Shown piece after piece: positions 23,732 to 34,098 of a DNA stretch of 64,000 bases (its first letter is position 1; every line of letters begins with the position of its first letter). The stretch is taken from the NCBI GenBank assembly GCA_043228905.1, contig JBHGNT010000007.1, forward strand, positions 7,874,001-7,938,000. Direction: 5' to 3'. Under the pieces are notes generated by a model. The model was not told where the DNA came from, searched no databases, and saw only the letters and a list, made by a program, of their open reading frames with translations. The translations under genes and the position numbers were made by a program. The DNA comes from Azolla caroliniana (Eukaryota; Polypodiophyta).

Positions 23732-23876
23732 TTCGGGCCGAAGTAGAATGACGTTGGTGCTGCCGACACACTGGATAAAGCAAAGAAAGCCGGCTACCGG
23801 TTGAGCACCGAGATAGAAAGAACGATGCGTCAGAACCTTTCATCAGTAACCCAAGTCTACGGGATCTAGTCGGCAT

Positions 23877-24275
23877 AGCTCACCAGTTCACCGACATAAC
23901 GCTACGAGAGCTCAAGGTTGGTGGGGGTGGCTTTCTACTGCCGGCGGAGGAGGAATGGTTTCGAAGAATGCTCGGGAGGCACGGGAAGGCCTTCACATTC
24001 TCACTAGGAGAGATCAGGTGCGTGGACCCGACGATCGTTGAGCCGATGGTTATTTTTACAGTACTGAATGTGCCATGGAATCTCAAACCGATTCCAGTGC
24101 CTAGAGCTCACATCCCGAAGCTGATGGAGCTGCTGAAGCAGAAGGTGGAGATGGGCATCCTCAAACCGTCGAGTGCCCCATACTCGAATCGGTGGTTTAC
24201 TGTGCCTAAGAAGACTGGCACGTTGCGCTTCATTTAGGACCTGCAGCCGGTCAATAAATTGACCATTCGAAATGT
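23877..24275 (+). pseudogene. Gypsy-type reverse transcriptase N-terminal part
   Basis: It reads FTVLNVPWNLKPIPVPRAHI, then KVEMGILKPSSAPYSNRWFT and VPKKTGTLRFI with a TAG, then DLQPVNKLTIRN. These are the first motifs of the gypsy reverse transcriptase. The frame is cut at 24275 by a minus-strand LTR beginning TGTCGCGTTG. The catalytic YxDD region is missing. Confidence 0.75.
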
Positions 24276-24879
24276 TGTCGCGTTGTTACGCGTGTGCGTG
24301 TAGAACGAGGCGGGACCATGGGGGCCTTGGACCAAGGAATAACCGATCAGGAGCGGGAGCAAGAAAGACAACGGCCATGCTTCCAGCATGGTTGTAACAT
24401 ACGTAGCATACCGTACGCGTACAATACATATGTTACGTATTTTATAAGTATTCTAAATTATTTTTATAAGTTCTTAGAATACGTATTTAAAGGTAAAATA
24501 CATTGAGTTCGTTGAGTACGTTAAATACGTTTTGAATACGTTGAATACTTTAACACCATTGATGTTGAATGCAAAGATACTGGGATTTGAATAGTATTTA
24601 CTATAATAGTAAATACAAATTATCTTTATTTCCCATGGATAATACATGGTTATCTATGTTTCAATACATGTGGTATACATATTTTAAAATGAAAGTGGAG
24701 ATTCAAGAGTCAAGAACATAATTGAAGTTTGAATCAAAACACATATTATTTCAATCCTCATAGAAAATGAATAAAGTAATAAAAAAACTATTAAAATTTA
24801 AAACTTTCTTCATACTCATAGTTATTGGTTCTTAAATTCAAATAAATATGTAAAAACCAAGAATCCATGCAATTTTCGA

Positions 24880-27707
24880 TTATGTTTCTTCTTCAACATC
24901 ATCATTAGAAGATTCCGTTGTTGTATCATCATAGTTGTCCACATAATCACTATCTAAAGATGAATCAACTATGGCATTGTCAATGTCTTCATCCTCTTGA
25001 TCTCCATCATCATTTCCATATTCAGAATTGCAAGCCTCAATTGTAGTTTGTCGAGTATTTACCCTTCTTGTACTTGCAACTCTCGCGCAAACTCTTCTAA
25101 TAGTGCTAGAACTTGATCCCACCAATCCTTCATCCACTATCATATTGGCAAACTTAGATCTACTTTGAGTAACCCGACCAATATGCATAGCCTCTGCTTC
25201 CTCAAAATATGCTTGTGCAACTTGAGTATCAATATTGGTTGTTGATGGAAGCATTTCAGCAGTCTTGTCAATGTCTATCTCATCAGGATTTACCTAAATC
25301 AAATAATATTTACCAATTAACAAGGTTCGTTAATTAACCTACAAATGATTTTCTAAACATCAACTTTCAAGTGTCAAATATGAGTAAGAAAGATGTAGAC
25401 CTGCATTGGAAGACCTGCATGAGTTTGAAAGCTTCGAACAAGCCTTAAGTTTTCTCTAACATATACTAATCTCTCCACTTGTTTCACCTTCAAACGATTC
25501 CTCCTTTTTGTATGTGCCAATGCATGTGCATTCCAATTTCTTTCAACAGCACTAGAAGAGCAATCCTATGACACAGTATTAAGCAAACAATACATGTCAT
25601 TGTAGAAGATTAATAAAATTGAAACATTAATAAAAAAATGAGTTATAATACCTGAGACAATACTCTACAAGCTAATGACTGTAGCAAGGGCACATTGTCT
25701 CCATATCTTTCCCATCATGAAACAGGTTTACATTTTGCAATGTGTGACTTTGATAACTCATTGCTAAATTGGCCCACACCATTTCTATACATGTCAAATT
25801 GATCTTGCAAGATTTCACATTCATCTATAGAATATACTTTTTGAATATATGCAAGCCATCCATCCGTCATCTCTGCATTCATAATAATTGGTTGATCTTT
25901 GGGCTTCCATAAAGGATGCAAAATATGTGCAACCATATGAATTGGCTTTTTGAACCATGATCAACGACAATCAAAACATTCCAAAACCTCTTTATATCTG
26001 CATTAACATTTGACAAACTTAAATCAAAACTGGAAATCAGTTACTGAAATATGCATAATATAGACAACAACAATGATTCAAAGAAATGAAAAAGATGTAA
26101 TAAACAACAATTGTACATACTACATAGTACATAGAAATAATAATATTAGAATAGAAACATATTACCTATCCTTGTGTAATGTGTCGTCTCTTGCTCCTCG
26201 TTCCAATGTCTCTAGCCCTCCTCATGAACTCATAAAGTAAGCCCATTGTAGATCCTTCACGATCAGTTAGCCGCAAAACAGAAAACGATGGATGCATAAT
26301 CGAAATTACAATCATAATTGAAGGCAAAGTAGAGCTATCTTGCACAATGGACTTCACCTTGACAGCATCTGGCTTTTTGGAGTCACTCAAATCCTCCCAA
26401 TAGTTACTAACCACAGTTTGTTCTAGGGCTCTCCAAACTCTTGCCAGCCTCTCAAGGACAATAAGGATATAGCCAAATCGAGTGGCACTTGGCCTAAGGA
26501 GCACAAGAGATGAATAGTTGCTGAAAATTTTTCGTGCATTCCTTTTCTTGGTGAATAGTCTAACCACATAATTTGCTCTCTTGTGCACTCCACGAACCCA
26601 AGACAACTTCCCAATACCCTCTAGCAATAAATCTAAACAATGTGATGCACAAGGAGTCCATACAAGGCTTGGGAATTTAGTCTCTAGAATGTGACCCATG
26701 CTAACACAATTAGATGCATTGTCAGTGACAATTTGCACCACATTTTCTACTTTTACTTCATTTATTGCAGTTGATAGCATTTCAGCCAACCATGGACCGT
26801 TGACCCTTGTAGAAACACCACTACAATCAATAGTTTTAAGGTACATAGTACCATAACAACATGAGACCAAAATATTCACAAGTGCTCGCTTGCTAGTGTC
26901 AATCCATCCATCTGAAAGTATGGTAACTCCATATTTTGGCCAAAGGGCTTTCACATTTTCCACTTTGTGTTGAACATTCAAATGCTCTTTCTTTAAATAT
27001 TTAGCTCTTAAATCATTGTAGGTAATACCACTATACTTTTCCCCAATATCAGAGAAAGCTAACAACATGTTCCTCCAACATGACATTTTCAAAAGATTAA
27101 AAGATAGATTACCTTCCACAATGCATCTAACCAACATTGTGTTTGCATGGTCTTTCTTGATCAACATAGCAGCATTTGATCCTCTCCTTATCTTGCTTTG
27201 AGTGAGACCTTTTCTTCTTGAACCTTATGTATCTTCAATATCAATAGGAATTTGGTCTATTGAATCCTTCTTAGATGAGGCACTTATGCTAGCCATTGAA
27301 GGTTGTAATTGGAACATTGAATCAACCATTGAATCCACAATGCCCTCTTGAAGCTCAATTTGTTGTTCCATGGCTTCCACTTCTTTAATGCGTTTTAGCT
27401 TCTTGCGAGTCAATTCACTTTCTTGTACTACTGCCATAGCCTCTTGATATGCTTCTAGAGTTACTTGCACACACTTTTCTATACCTTCACCTTTAATTCC
27501 AGCAAGGTGAGCAACTAAACGTGTTAGTGTCCCAGACCCATGAAAACCACATAATCTACAATCCCAATAATAGTTCCCAGATGACTTCCCAGCTTGTCTG
27601 TTCACACAATATTTATCCCATAAGGGGGATTCCTTGCGTGGCATAGTTGATTGAGTATAACAAGTTCTAGAGATTCGAAGTTGTCTTTTATATTTTCCTA
27701 GATTCAT
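24880..27707 (-). pseudogene. hAT transposase (BED finger, DUF659, dimerisation domain), multi-exon
   Basis: Exon 27707-27225 encodes a BED finger (WDCRLCGFHGSGTLTRLVAH, then GEGIEKC). An in-frame TAA at about 27225 separates it from the DUF659/RNase H-like part (27167-26166: KYGVTILSDGWIDTSKRALV, VQIVTDNASNCVSMG, LVWTPCASHCLDLLLEGIGK). D in LSDGW and D in VTDNASNC fit the first two catalytic acids. Downstream segments read KPKDQPIIMNAEMTDGWLAY (25715-25936), then the hAT dimerisation motif AVERNWNAHALAHTKRRNRL (about 25480-25560), and an acidic tail (24880-25300). A second stop interrupts the SWWERYG motif near 25714. Two or more nonsense changes make it a recently dead copy. Confidence 0.85.
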
Positions 27708-27725
27708 GAATTCACAATGTTAAAT

Positions 27726-29490
27726 ATGTGAATAAGGAAATCATGTGATGTAACAATGTAGGAAGAGATTGTTTGAATGATAAGCATAACCAAATGACAA
27801 ATCTGAATGGAAGCTAGCTACCTAAGCAAATGGCATTCCATCCTTATTAAGAGGAAAAATTATTATTCATTAGAAATGAATTATAAAGAGCATCAAATGG
27901 AACTTTTACCTGTGATATAGGCGTGCTCTTGAATGAAGAGACTATTCTTTGATAAGCCACCACAAGCTATCAATGTCTCTATCTGCCACCAACATTGTTA
28001 TATTAAAGAAGGGATAAACACACATATAACCAAACCATACATGTAACATGTTGAACTATACAATAGTCTATTTATGCATATAAATTAATGGAATTTGTGT
28101 TTTGATGAATTCAATAGGAAAAACTCCAAACAATCTTGGATGGTGTCGTGGCGGTGATTTTCATTTAACATCTCTACCGAATCACCGATAATTAGCTTTT
28201 ATCAAATTAATAATCATTGACAAATGCGTGAGAAGACAGTAAGAGTGCGGTATATACAACACATTACATCGATTGACCATAAAGCTTATCATCCCCCATA
28301 AAGATTATTCTTCGATAAAACAAAGAAGACTAAACTAGGGAGAACTAAGAAACTACTTATACCTCCAAGTTTTGCAATATTTCAACAGAAAATGAGTGTA
28401 GGGAGAAATAAAGAAGCAATTTTCTGCAATAACTCCTTTCCATAGATTGAGGAGAAGGAAGAAGTAATCTATCCAATGATTAAAGAATTTTATTTAGGCT
28501 TTCGAACCGAATAATTGTGACTAAATGAGGGAGAAAGAAGAGATTATTTCTTCCTAATTTAGTCCAATTGACTGCTTAATCATACAAGATCAATGGAAAG
28601 AAAGGAAATTCCTCCTTACTTACATCTAAGTTTAGATTCAAGCAATTTCTCCTCAATTATGAATGCAAATCAGTTAATCAACAGAACTTGAAGCATTTTG
28701 ACAGGAAAAAAGTCACTAAATTAGGGAGAGGAATCCTAATTAAGCCCATCCAATATGCATGCCTTCCAAAGAATTAACATTTTCAAGAACATCAAAAACT
28801 AAAACGGGTGAATAAAGAGATAATTTCCTACAATATATATCCAAATTGCAAGTAATGAATTGAAGATTAATGGAGTCACATCAGATAATTAGTAGACGGA
28901 TGACTCTTCAAAATTTTCATTACATGTAGGGAGAAGGAAAAAAACAAATTTTCTCCTAAATAAGTTCACTTTTAGATCAAAATCGATAGAAAGAGGTCTT
29001 TCAACACACTAAATAGAGTTCCAATAAGAAGAATGAAGCAGAAATATATCCCTCAATCGACAGGAATTGATCTCTCTTGAGTTAACCGCAAACTAGGAGG
29101 TTGTTAAATTTCAAGAATTTTTTAAGAAGAAAGAAGGAAATCAACGAAGGAGAATATACCTTGTAGTATGTACGTTGAGCTCTTAAAAGGGAAGAAAGGG
29201 AGGAGGAAGAAGAAGGGATTCATAGCTTCATAGTTTGGATTTCGTTTAAGAAGCTTCCATGTACTTGTGTAAAAACCTAGTGTCTACAAAATGCAAACAC
29301 TGTAACACTCGTTACAAAAACCCCCAAATTGTTTTCTTTCATTATTAAAAAAAGCCCTAGAAAATTAATTTTTAAATTATTTACAAATTTAGGCTTACAA
29401 AAAATGGCAGTTCCAAAAGGTAGAATACGTTTAGAATACGTGTGGGTATTCTAAAACGTACTCTATTTATAAAATACGCGTTTTTTAACA
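27726..29490. other. Non-coding 5' part of the hAT element
   Basis: AT-rich sequence upstream of the transposase. It contains several diverged repeats of a block around AGGGAGA...GAAGAA...TTCCTCC (28330-29160), which look like iterated internal sequence. No protein domain is seen. A promoter is likely near 29160-29300 but I cannot define it. Confidence 0.5.
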
Positions 29491-29989
29491 ACAATGGCTT
29501 CCAGACACGAATGCACACAGAAACACAAAAACACAAAAACACAAAAACCGTGACCAAATGAAACAACCGAAACGAGACGAATGTGTATAAGTATATATAT
29601 ATATATTACAGAAGAGCGAGACGGAAACTCTAGTCTCTACCGGAAGCACTCGGGCATTCCGCGGAGCAGAGTCAGCCTACCGAAAACCTGCACAGAGCAA
29701 GTATAGAGATAGACAGAGGAGGAGAGCTCGGTCCTAGTCCGACAACGCTTCATCCTCCCGCCAAAAAAAACGATCCCCTTTACGATTCCTCTCCCTCTCT
29801 TTTATAGCCCAAGGAGGGAGGCTATCACAACTTGTTACATCATCTTTATTCTCTGTCATTTCGGACAGAGATATGCCTCGATTTCCTACCTATCAAATCC
29901 GTGCGACCTAGGATATTCACTTGTACCTAAATATGTATATATTACAACAAAACTTGTGCCCATGTGTAAGGGCCGGTTCGCGTGCATCA

Positions 29990-30756
29990 TTCTCCGATTC
30001 CGCCTAGGGACAGTTTTCTCCACGACATCCACCCCCACCTAACCGCGCATCCACCGGTATGCGCCAAAATAGACTCTTTGCCGGAGAAGACCGGCCCGCG
30101 CTTACCCTTCGTCCTTTGGATTGCCATTCGCTTCAAACCGGTCGTCCTCGCTATCCAAGTCGTCCGGGTCCGGTTCATCCTCGTGCCGCTTTTTGAATGC
30201 TTTGATCCTTTTCCCGGCCACCGGTATCGCTATCCTCGTCCCATCAAGCTCCGCGAGATGGTAGGTCCCGTTGTCATTGGCGCTTGTCACCACATAAGGC
30301 CCGAACCACCTACTTGCGAACTTCCGCATCGCCTTGTGCTGGTTGTCGAGGCTATTGTCATATACCAGAACCCAGTCGCCTTCCTCGATTTTCTTCGGCC
30401 TTAGTCGGTGAGTTTAGTCGAATCGTCCCTTGTTCTTTACCCTCGCGGCCCGCAGCTTTTCTACAGCTCGTTCCACATCCTCTGGTCTTCGTTTGAGCTA
30501 TCGGATCCGAGCCGCTAACAACTCCTCCCGGCTCATCTCGTCTCTCCAGTCCACGTGGCCCATGAGGAGATCGTTCGCTCCATTGGCATGACCGGCTTCT
30601 GCCCGTACATCACCTCCGCCGGCATGAACCTGGTTACCGAACTATGCATAGTTTGGTCGGCCCACAACGCATAGGGTAAGAGTCACGGCCAATTTTCAAC
30701 TTGGCCCCCACATGCTTGTACTAACGCTTTGACGATCGGCCCGTGCCCGCGTTCCA
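29990..30756 (-). pseudogene. Gypsy integrase C-terminal fragment
   Basis: The minus strand reads NGKMERGHGPIVKALVQACG near 30700 (integrase E region), ALWADQTMHSSVTRFMPAEV, and, in another frame, MRKFASRWFGPYVVTSANDN then GTYHLAELDGTRIAIPVAGK (30329-30190), the integrase C-terminal SH3-like part. Several stops and a frame change are present. It ends against its 3' LTR at 29989. Confidence 0.75.
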
Positions 30757-31366
30757 TCTTCCCGTTGTCGTGAAGAAAACCGGGCATAGGCGGAATCAGA
30801 GAAAAAGGCGCATGAACCGGCTCTTACACGGATGGGCGCATGAATTGATATTTTGATATTTTGTACATGATTCATAAATGGATCGGCTGATGTACATACT
30901 AAGTAGTACACATTTATTAAGGGATTGTGCGTATCTCTGTCGAAAGGGACAGGGAATAAAGCGGTTTGACTAGGGAAAAGAGGCACCCCCCTTTTTGGGG
31001 AACTATTTAAGGAGAGGAGAGAAGGAGGAAAGGGCATCGCGCGTTGGTGAGGAGGAAGTGCTGTTGTAGAACTAAGTGCCGAGCTCTCTCTTCTCCTCTG
31101 ATAGTCGGTCTCTGTGGGGTCGGGAGTTCGCTGCCTCTGCTTCTTGGACAGCCCGTGCGCTTCCAGTAGAGGCTCTCCCCTTTTTGTTTCTTTGAGTCGA
31201 GTGCGTCCTGTCTTTGTGCGTGAGTAGGATCCCCATGTTGGGTCCATCACCGCCTTGCCGATTGTAATCGTCAGAGTTCGCAATCTCTGAATATTGTAAT
31301 CTACTGTTACTGTAATTAAGCGTGCCGTTTGTTTCTCTTCCCTTCTCCCTGTTGGATGTCTGCAAG

Positions 31367-31448
<82 letters not shown>

Positions 31449-31506
31449 GGTTCAAGGCCCCCGTGGTCCCGCCTCTTTCTACATGCACGCGCGTAACAAC
31501 GCGACA
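30757..31506 (+). repeat. Gypsy-type LTR with 3'-LTR context on its left and 5'-LTR context on its right
   Basis: Bases 30757-30797 (TGTCGTGAAGAAAAC...TAGGCGGAATCAGAGAA) match the sequence that precedes the 3' LTR of the element at 29990 (reverse strand), so a polypurine-tract side lies left. LTR sequence runs from about 30798 to 31506. It contains a long CT microsatellite (31369-31446). On its right is a primer site (TTTGGTGAACCCGACGTG, 31508) and gag. Confidence 0.7.
31369..31446. repeat. (CT)n microsatellite inside an LTR
   Basis: About 39 uninterrupted CT units lie shortly before the LTR end. The related LTR at 21782 has a shorter, interrupted CT tract at the same place. Confidence 0.95.
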
Positions 31507-31550
31507 TCTTTGGTGAACCCGACGTGAAGAGGCGGCAAAGGAGTCGAAAG

Positions 31551-32100
31551 ATGAGGGGATCGGAGCTAGTAGAGGCGATGGCGGTAGCCATCGACCGGCT
31601 GGTAATCGCTCGTGAGGGGATGGGTACCCTCGATAGAGCCATTGAATCGATCGTCGGTACCATAGGCCGGTTCGGAGGGAAAGACGCCACAAGTTATTTG
31701 GAGGCTTACCGGGCCGAAACGATCATGAGGGATATCCCGGTGGATAGGTGGCTATCCGGATTCCCTCGGGTGGTGACGCCGAGCATACACACGGAGGTGC
31801 TCGAGGTGCTGGCCAGATGCCAGACTTGGGAGGAGTTTGAGCTGCAGCTCCTCGAGAAGTACGGGTTTGACGACTCGCTTCGGCTATCGAGGCGGGATTT
31901 CATGGCGTGGGTGGAAAGCCCCGGAAAAGGGAGGAACACGTCGGCGCTCCTCCAGGAATTCGAAAAATGGTTCGCGCAGCTGTCGACGCTGGACCGGACC
32001 GTGCTCGAAACGAGTCGAGTAGTATTGTTTGTCAAGTCGATGGACGCGCTCGACAGGGAAAAGGTGGGTCCCCTATTGGAAACGGAAAAAGGGCTCACGG
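31551..32100 (+). pseudogene. Gypsy-type gag, truncated at 32100
   Basis: The frame opens MRGSELVEAMAVAIDRLVIA and continues FGGKDATSYLEAYRAETIMR and WEEFELQLLEKYGFDDSLRL, closely matching the gag at 22397. It has no internal stop up to KGLT, where the LTR of another gypsy element begins (TGTCAGGAAC, 32101). The zinc knuckle is missing. Confidence 0.8.
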
Positions 32101-32332
32101 TGTCAGGAACAATACTAAGACAGAGAAGGAATTAATACTAAAAGAAGTATTAGTACTAAGAGAGGTGAAGAACTCTCGAGAGAAGGAAAGAGTGAGTGAG
32201 AGGGAGGGAGAGAGAGATCGAGAGAGAGAGAGAGAGAGAGTGATGATAAGAAAAGATATATATTATGTGAAGAAAATGTATAGTAGCTAGGAGGCTTAAG
32301 ACTAGCGTTGAACCGATTTGGTTCGAAATAAT
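32101..32332 (-). repeat. 3' LTR of the split gypsy, U3-deleted
   Basis: It matches 46335-46568. A GA tract lies at 32194-32240. On the inner side it joins directly to a polypurine run (TTTAAAGGGGGGGG on the minus strand, 32331-32344), without the first ~106 bases of U3. Confidence 0.85.
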
Positions 32333-32339
32333 GCCCCCC

Positions 32340-33048
32340 CCTTTAAAACGACGAGTGTAACGAGTCGTTTTTGATTGAGGACCCGGTTTGTCTGGATATT
32401 GACGATGGAAGTCTTCAAGAAGAGCACGAGCATTGGTGACATTCTCTATCGGTTCCCAAGTACGCTCACTTGGACTATATCCTAGCCAGTCGACTAGATA
32501 GTAGAGCTTGTTGCGAACAAGCTTGGAATCAAGGATGGCGGCAACCTCGTACTCAGGTCCATCTTCAAGCTCGATCGGGGGTGGAGGTTGTGTAATACGT
32601 CCTGGGATGGTGCTTTCTTCATAGGGTTCAAGGAGAGAACTATGAAACACCGGATGTATCCGAAGTTGTGGAGGTAGATCAAGATGAAAAGAAACATCAT
32701 TAATCTTTCCGATAATACAAAAAGGACCTAATCGCCGATAATCCAACTTCTCGCATGGGCGAGTAGTCTTGATGTGTCGTCGGAGTAGCCATACCCGATC
32801 TCCAATGTTAAAACTAGATGGGAGTCGATGACGATCCGCATAAACCTTGTGTGTTTGTCGAGCTTGTTGGAGATGAGTAGATAAATCCGCTTGTATCTTG
32901 CGTAACCTCTTCAAACGATCCTCTGCGCAAGGATTTGTGGACAACTCTGGGGTTTCAAGTACACACCACCGGGGGTGACATCCTGTATAAGCATAAAATG
33001 GCGTAACTTTCGTGGATGCGTGGATAGAGTTGTTATAGGCAAATTCGG
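32340..33048 (-). pseudogene. Gypsy integrase C-terminal region and chromodomain (3' half of split gene)
   Basis: The minus strand reads AEFAYNNSIHASTKVTPFYA, a linker with HRLPSSFNIGDRVWLLRRHI, and a chromodomain (YEVAAILDSKLVRNKLYYLV, then DWLGYSPSERTWEPIENV). Chromodomains direct chromovirus integration to modified histones. This part has no stop. It is separated from the rest of integrase by the 9.2-kb DNA transposon. Confidence 0.88.
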
Positions 33049-33052
33049 CGAA

Positions 33053-33088
33053 AACACGTTCGCGTTCACAAGTGGAAGGATTGCGCAT
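33053..33088 (+). repeat. Left terminal inverted repeat of the DNA transposon
   Basis: 36 bases, one mismatch to the right end. An inner hairpin follows: CAAGTGGAA (33069-33077) pairs with TTCCACTTG (33088-33096). The same hairpin is kept (with changes) at the second copy's end at 53351-53379. Confidence 0.92.
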
Positions 33089-33431
33089 TCCACTTGTAGA
33101 ATCTTCTTAAAACGAAGCAAATACACCCTCTCTACAAAAATTGGATGCACTAGTATCACATGTTCCTCAACTTGATGAGAATTTGCAAATATAAAAATAC
33201 ATGATAGATCTACGAGTGGAGATCATTAGAAATCATGCAAGTTTAGACATGTTGATAAGTTAATGTAGGCATAATAAAGTTCAACTATGGCTCAATATGT
33301 CACTACTGTGCGACAAGGGAAACACTAACTTAAAGACTTATATTAATTAGGTAAGTTTTACAAAAATATTAGGTGTACTTGTATCCATACTAATAAAATG
33401 AGATATAATTTATACTTTGACCCATACGTGC

Positions 33432-33708
33432 ATGTATGTAATTGTGGAAAATGTAGGATAGTGCACATTAGGATAAGTGATTGGAATAACTAACTTATTA
33501 AAGTATTCAATACTTGTATTTAAAGTTGATCTAATCTATTCCTTAGTTTGTTCATATGGGATCAAACCATATGTTTATAATTGTGGACAATGTAAGGCAG
33601 TGAACTTTAGGATAATGTCGTGGAAATAACAAACCTATTAGGCTTTCATACCTGTATTTAAAATTGATCTACTCTATTGCTTAGGTGATTCACACAAGAT
33701 CAAACTCC
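33432..33708. repeat. Diverged 139-bp tandem duplication in the transposon's subterminal region
   Basis: Units at 33432-33570 and 33571-33708 share blocks such as ATAATTGTGGA, AATGTA, TTAGGATAA, CTGTATTTAAA and TTGATCTA in the same order. The rest of 33110-34090 is AT-rich and without genes. Confidence 0.65.
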
Positions 33709-34098
33709 GAACGATAACGCAACTGGAACCATTATCAACACACTACACAATCTAAGCAGCAATGGAATAGAAACATAATAGTTTTAACAATAGAAGACAA
33801 AGATCCATAATAACAACATGGACAGTCATGGCAACAATTATAGGGCCATGTTCTGTTAAGGTTAGCTTGGACCAAAATCAGCCTCCATTTAAACTAGTTC
33901 ATGTTTCTCCATAAGTTTGGTAGTCAGCTATGCACGCGGTGAAACCAATGTCATAAATCTACTAATCAAGTATATAAAAATAAAATTGAAACATATAGAA
34001 GATTATAAAGAATAGAATCCACTAGGTAAAACCCAAATTTTGTATTAATAAAGTGAAATCTTAACAAATCGTCAGTGTCATATTCTTCATAGAGTCTA

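Larger units (their letters stand above)
24387..29496 (-). mobile_element. hAT DNA transposon, 5.1 kb, 8-bp target duplication
   Basis: Exact 8-bp duplications GCTTCCAG flank the element at 24379-24386 and 29497-29504. Ends are short imperfect inverted repeats: CATGGTTGTAACATACG on the left, CATTGTTGTTAAAAAACG as the reverse complement on the right. Subterminal regions are rich in TACGT/ACGTATT motifs on both sides, probable transposase contact sites. It carries a BED-finger/DUF659 transposase on the minus strand. It is inserted in a gypsy LTR. Confidence 0.93.
24276..29989 (-). repeat. Gypsy-type LTR on the minus strand, split by a hAT element
   Basis: Plus-strand 24276-24386 and 29505-29989 rejoin to an LTR of about 596 bases. 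The left part is the reverse complement of the LTR end at 31441-31506. The right part, reversed, begins TGATGCACGCGAACCGGCCC like the LTR at 21782. It is the 3' LTR of the minus-strand gypsy fragment at 29990-30756. Confidence 0.78.

Noticed and set aside
31072-31692. Minus-strand frames with long Arg-Glu runs
   Set aside because: They are translations of the (CT)n tract in an LTR and overlap the real gag on the plus strand.
32156-33088. Integrase frame reading through the left transposon terminus (RNPSTCERERV)
   Set aside because: The first residues are a translation of the terminal repeat; the real integrase resumes at AEFAYNN.
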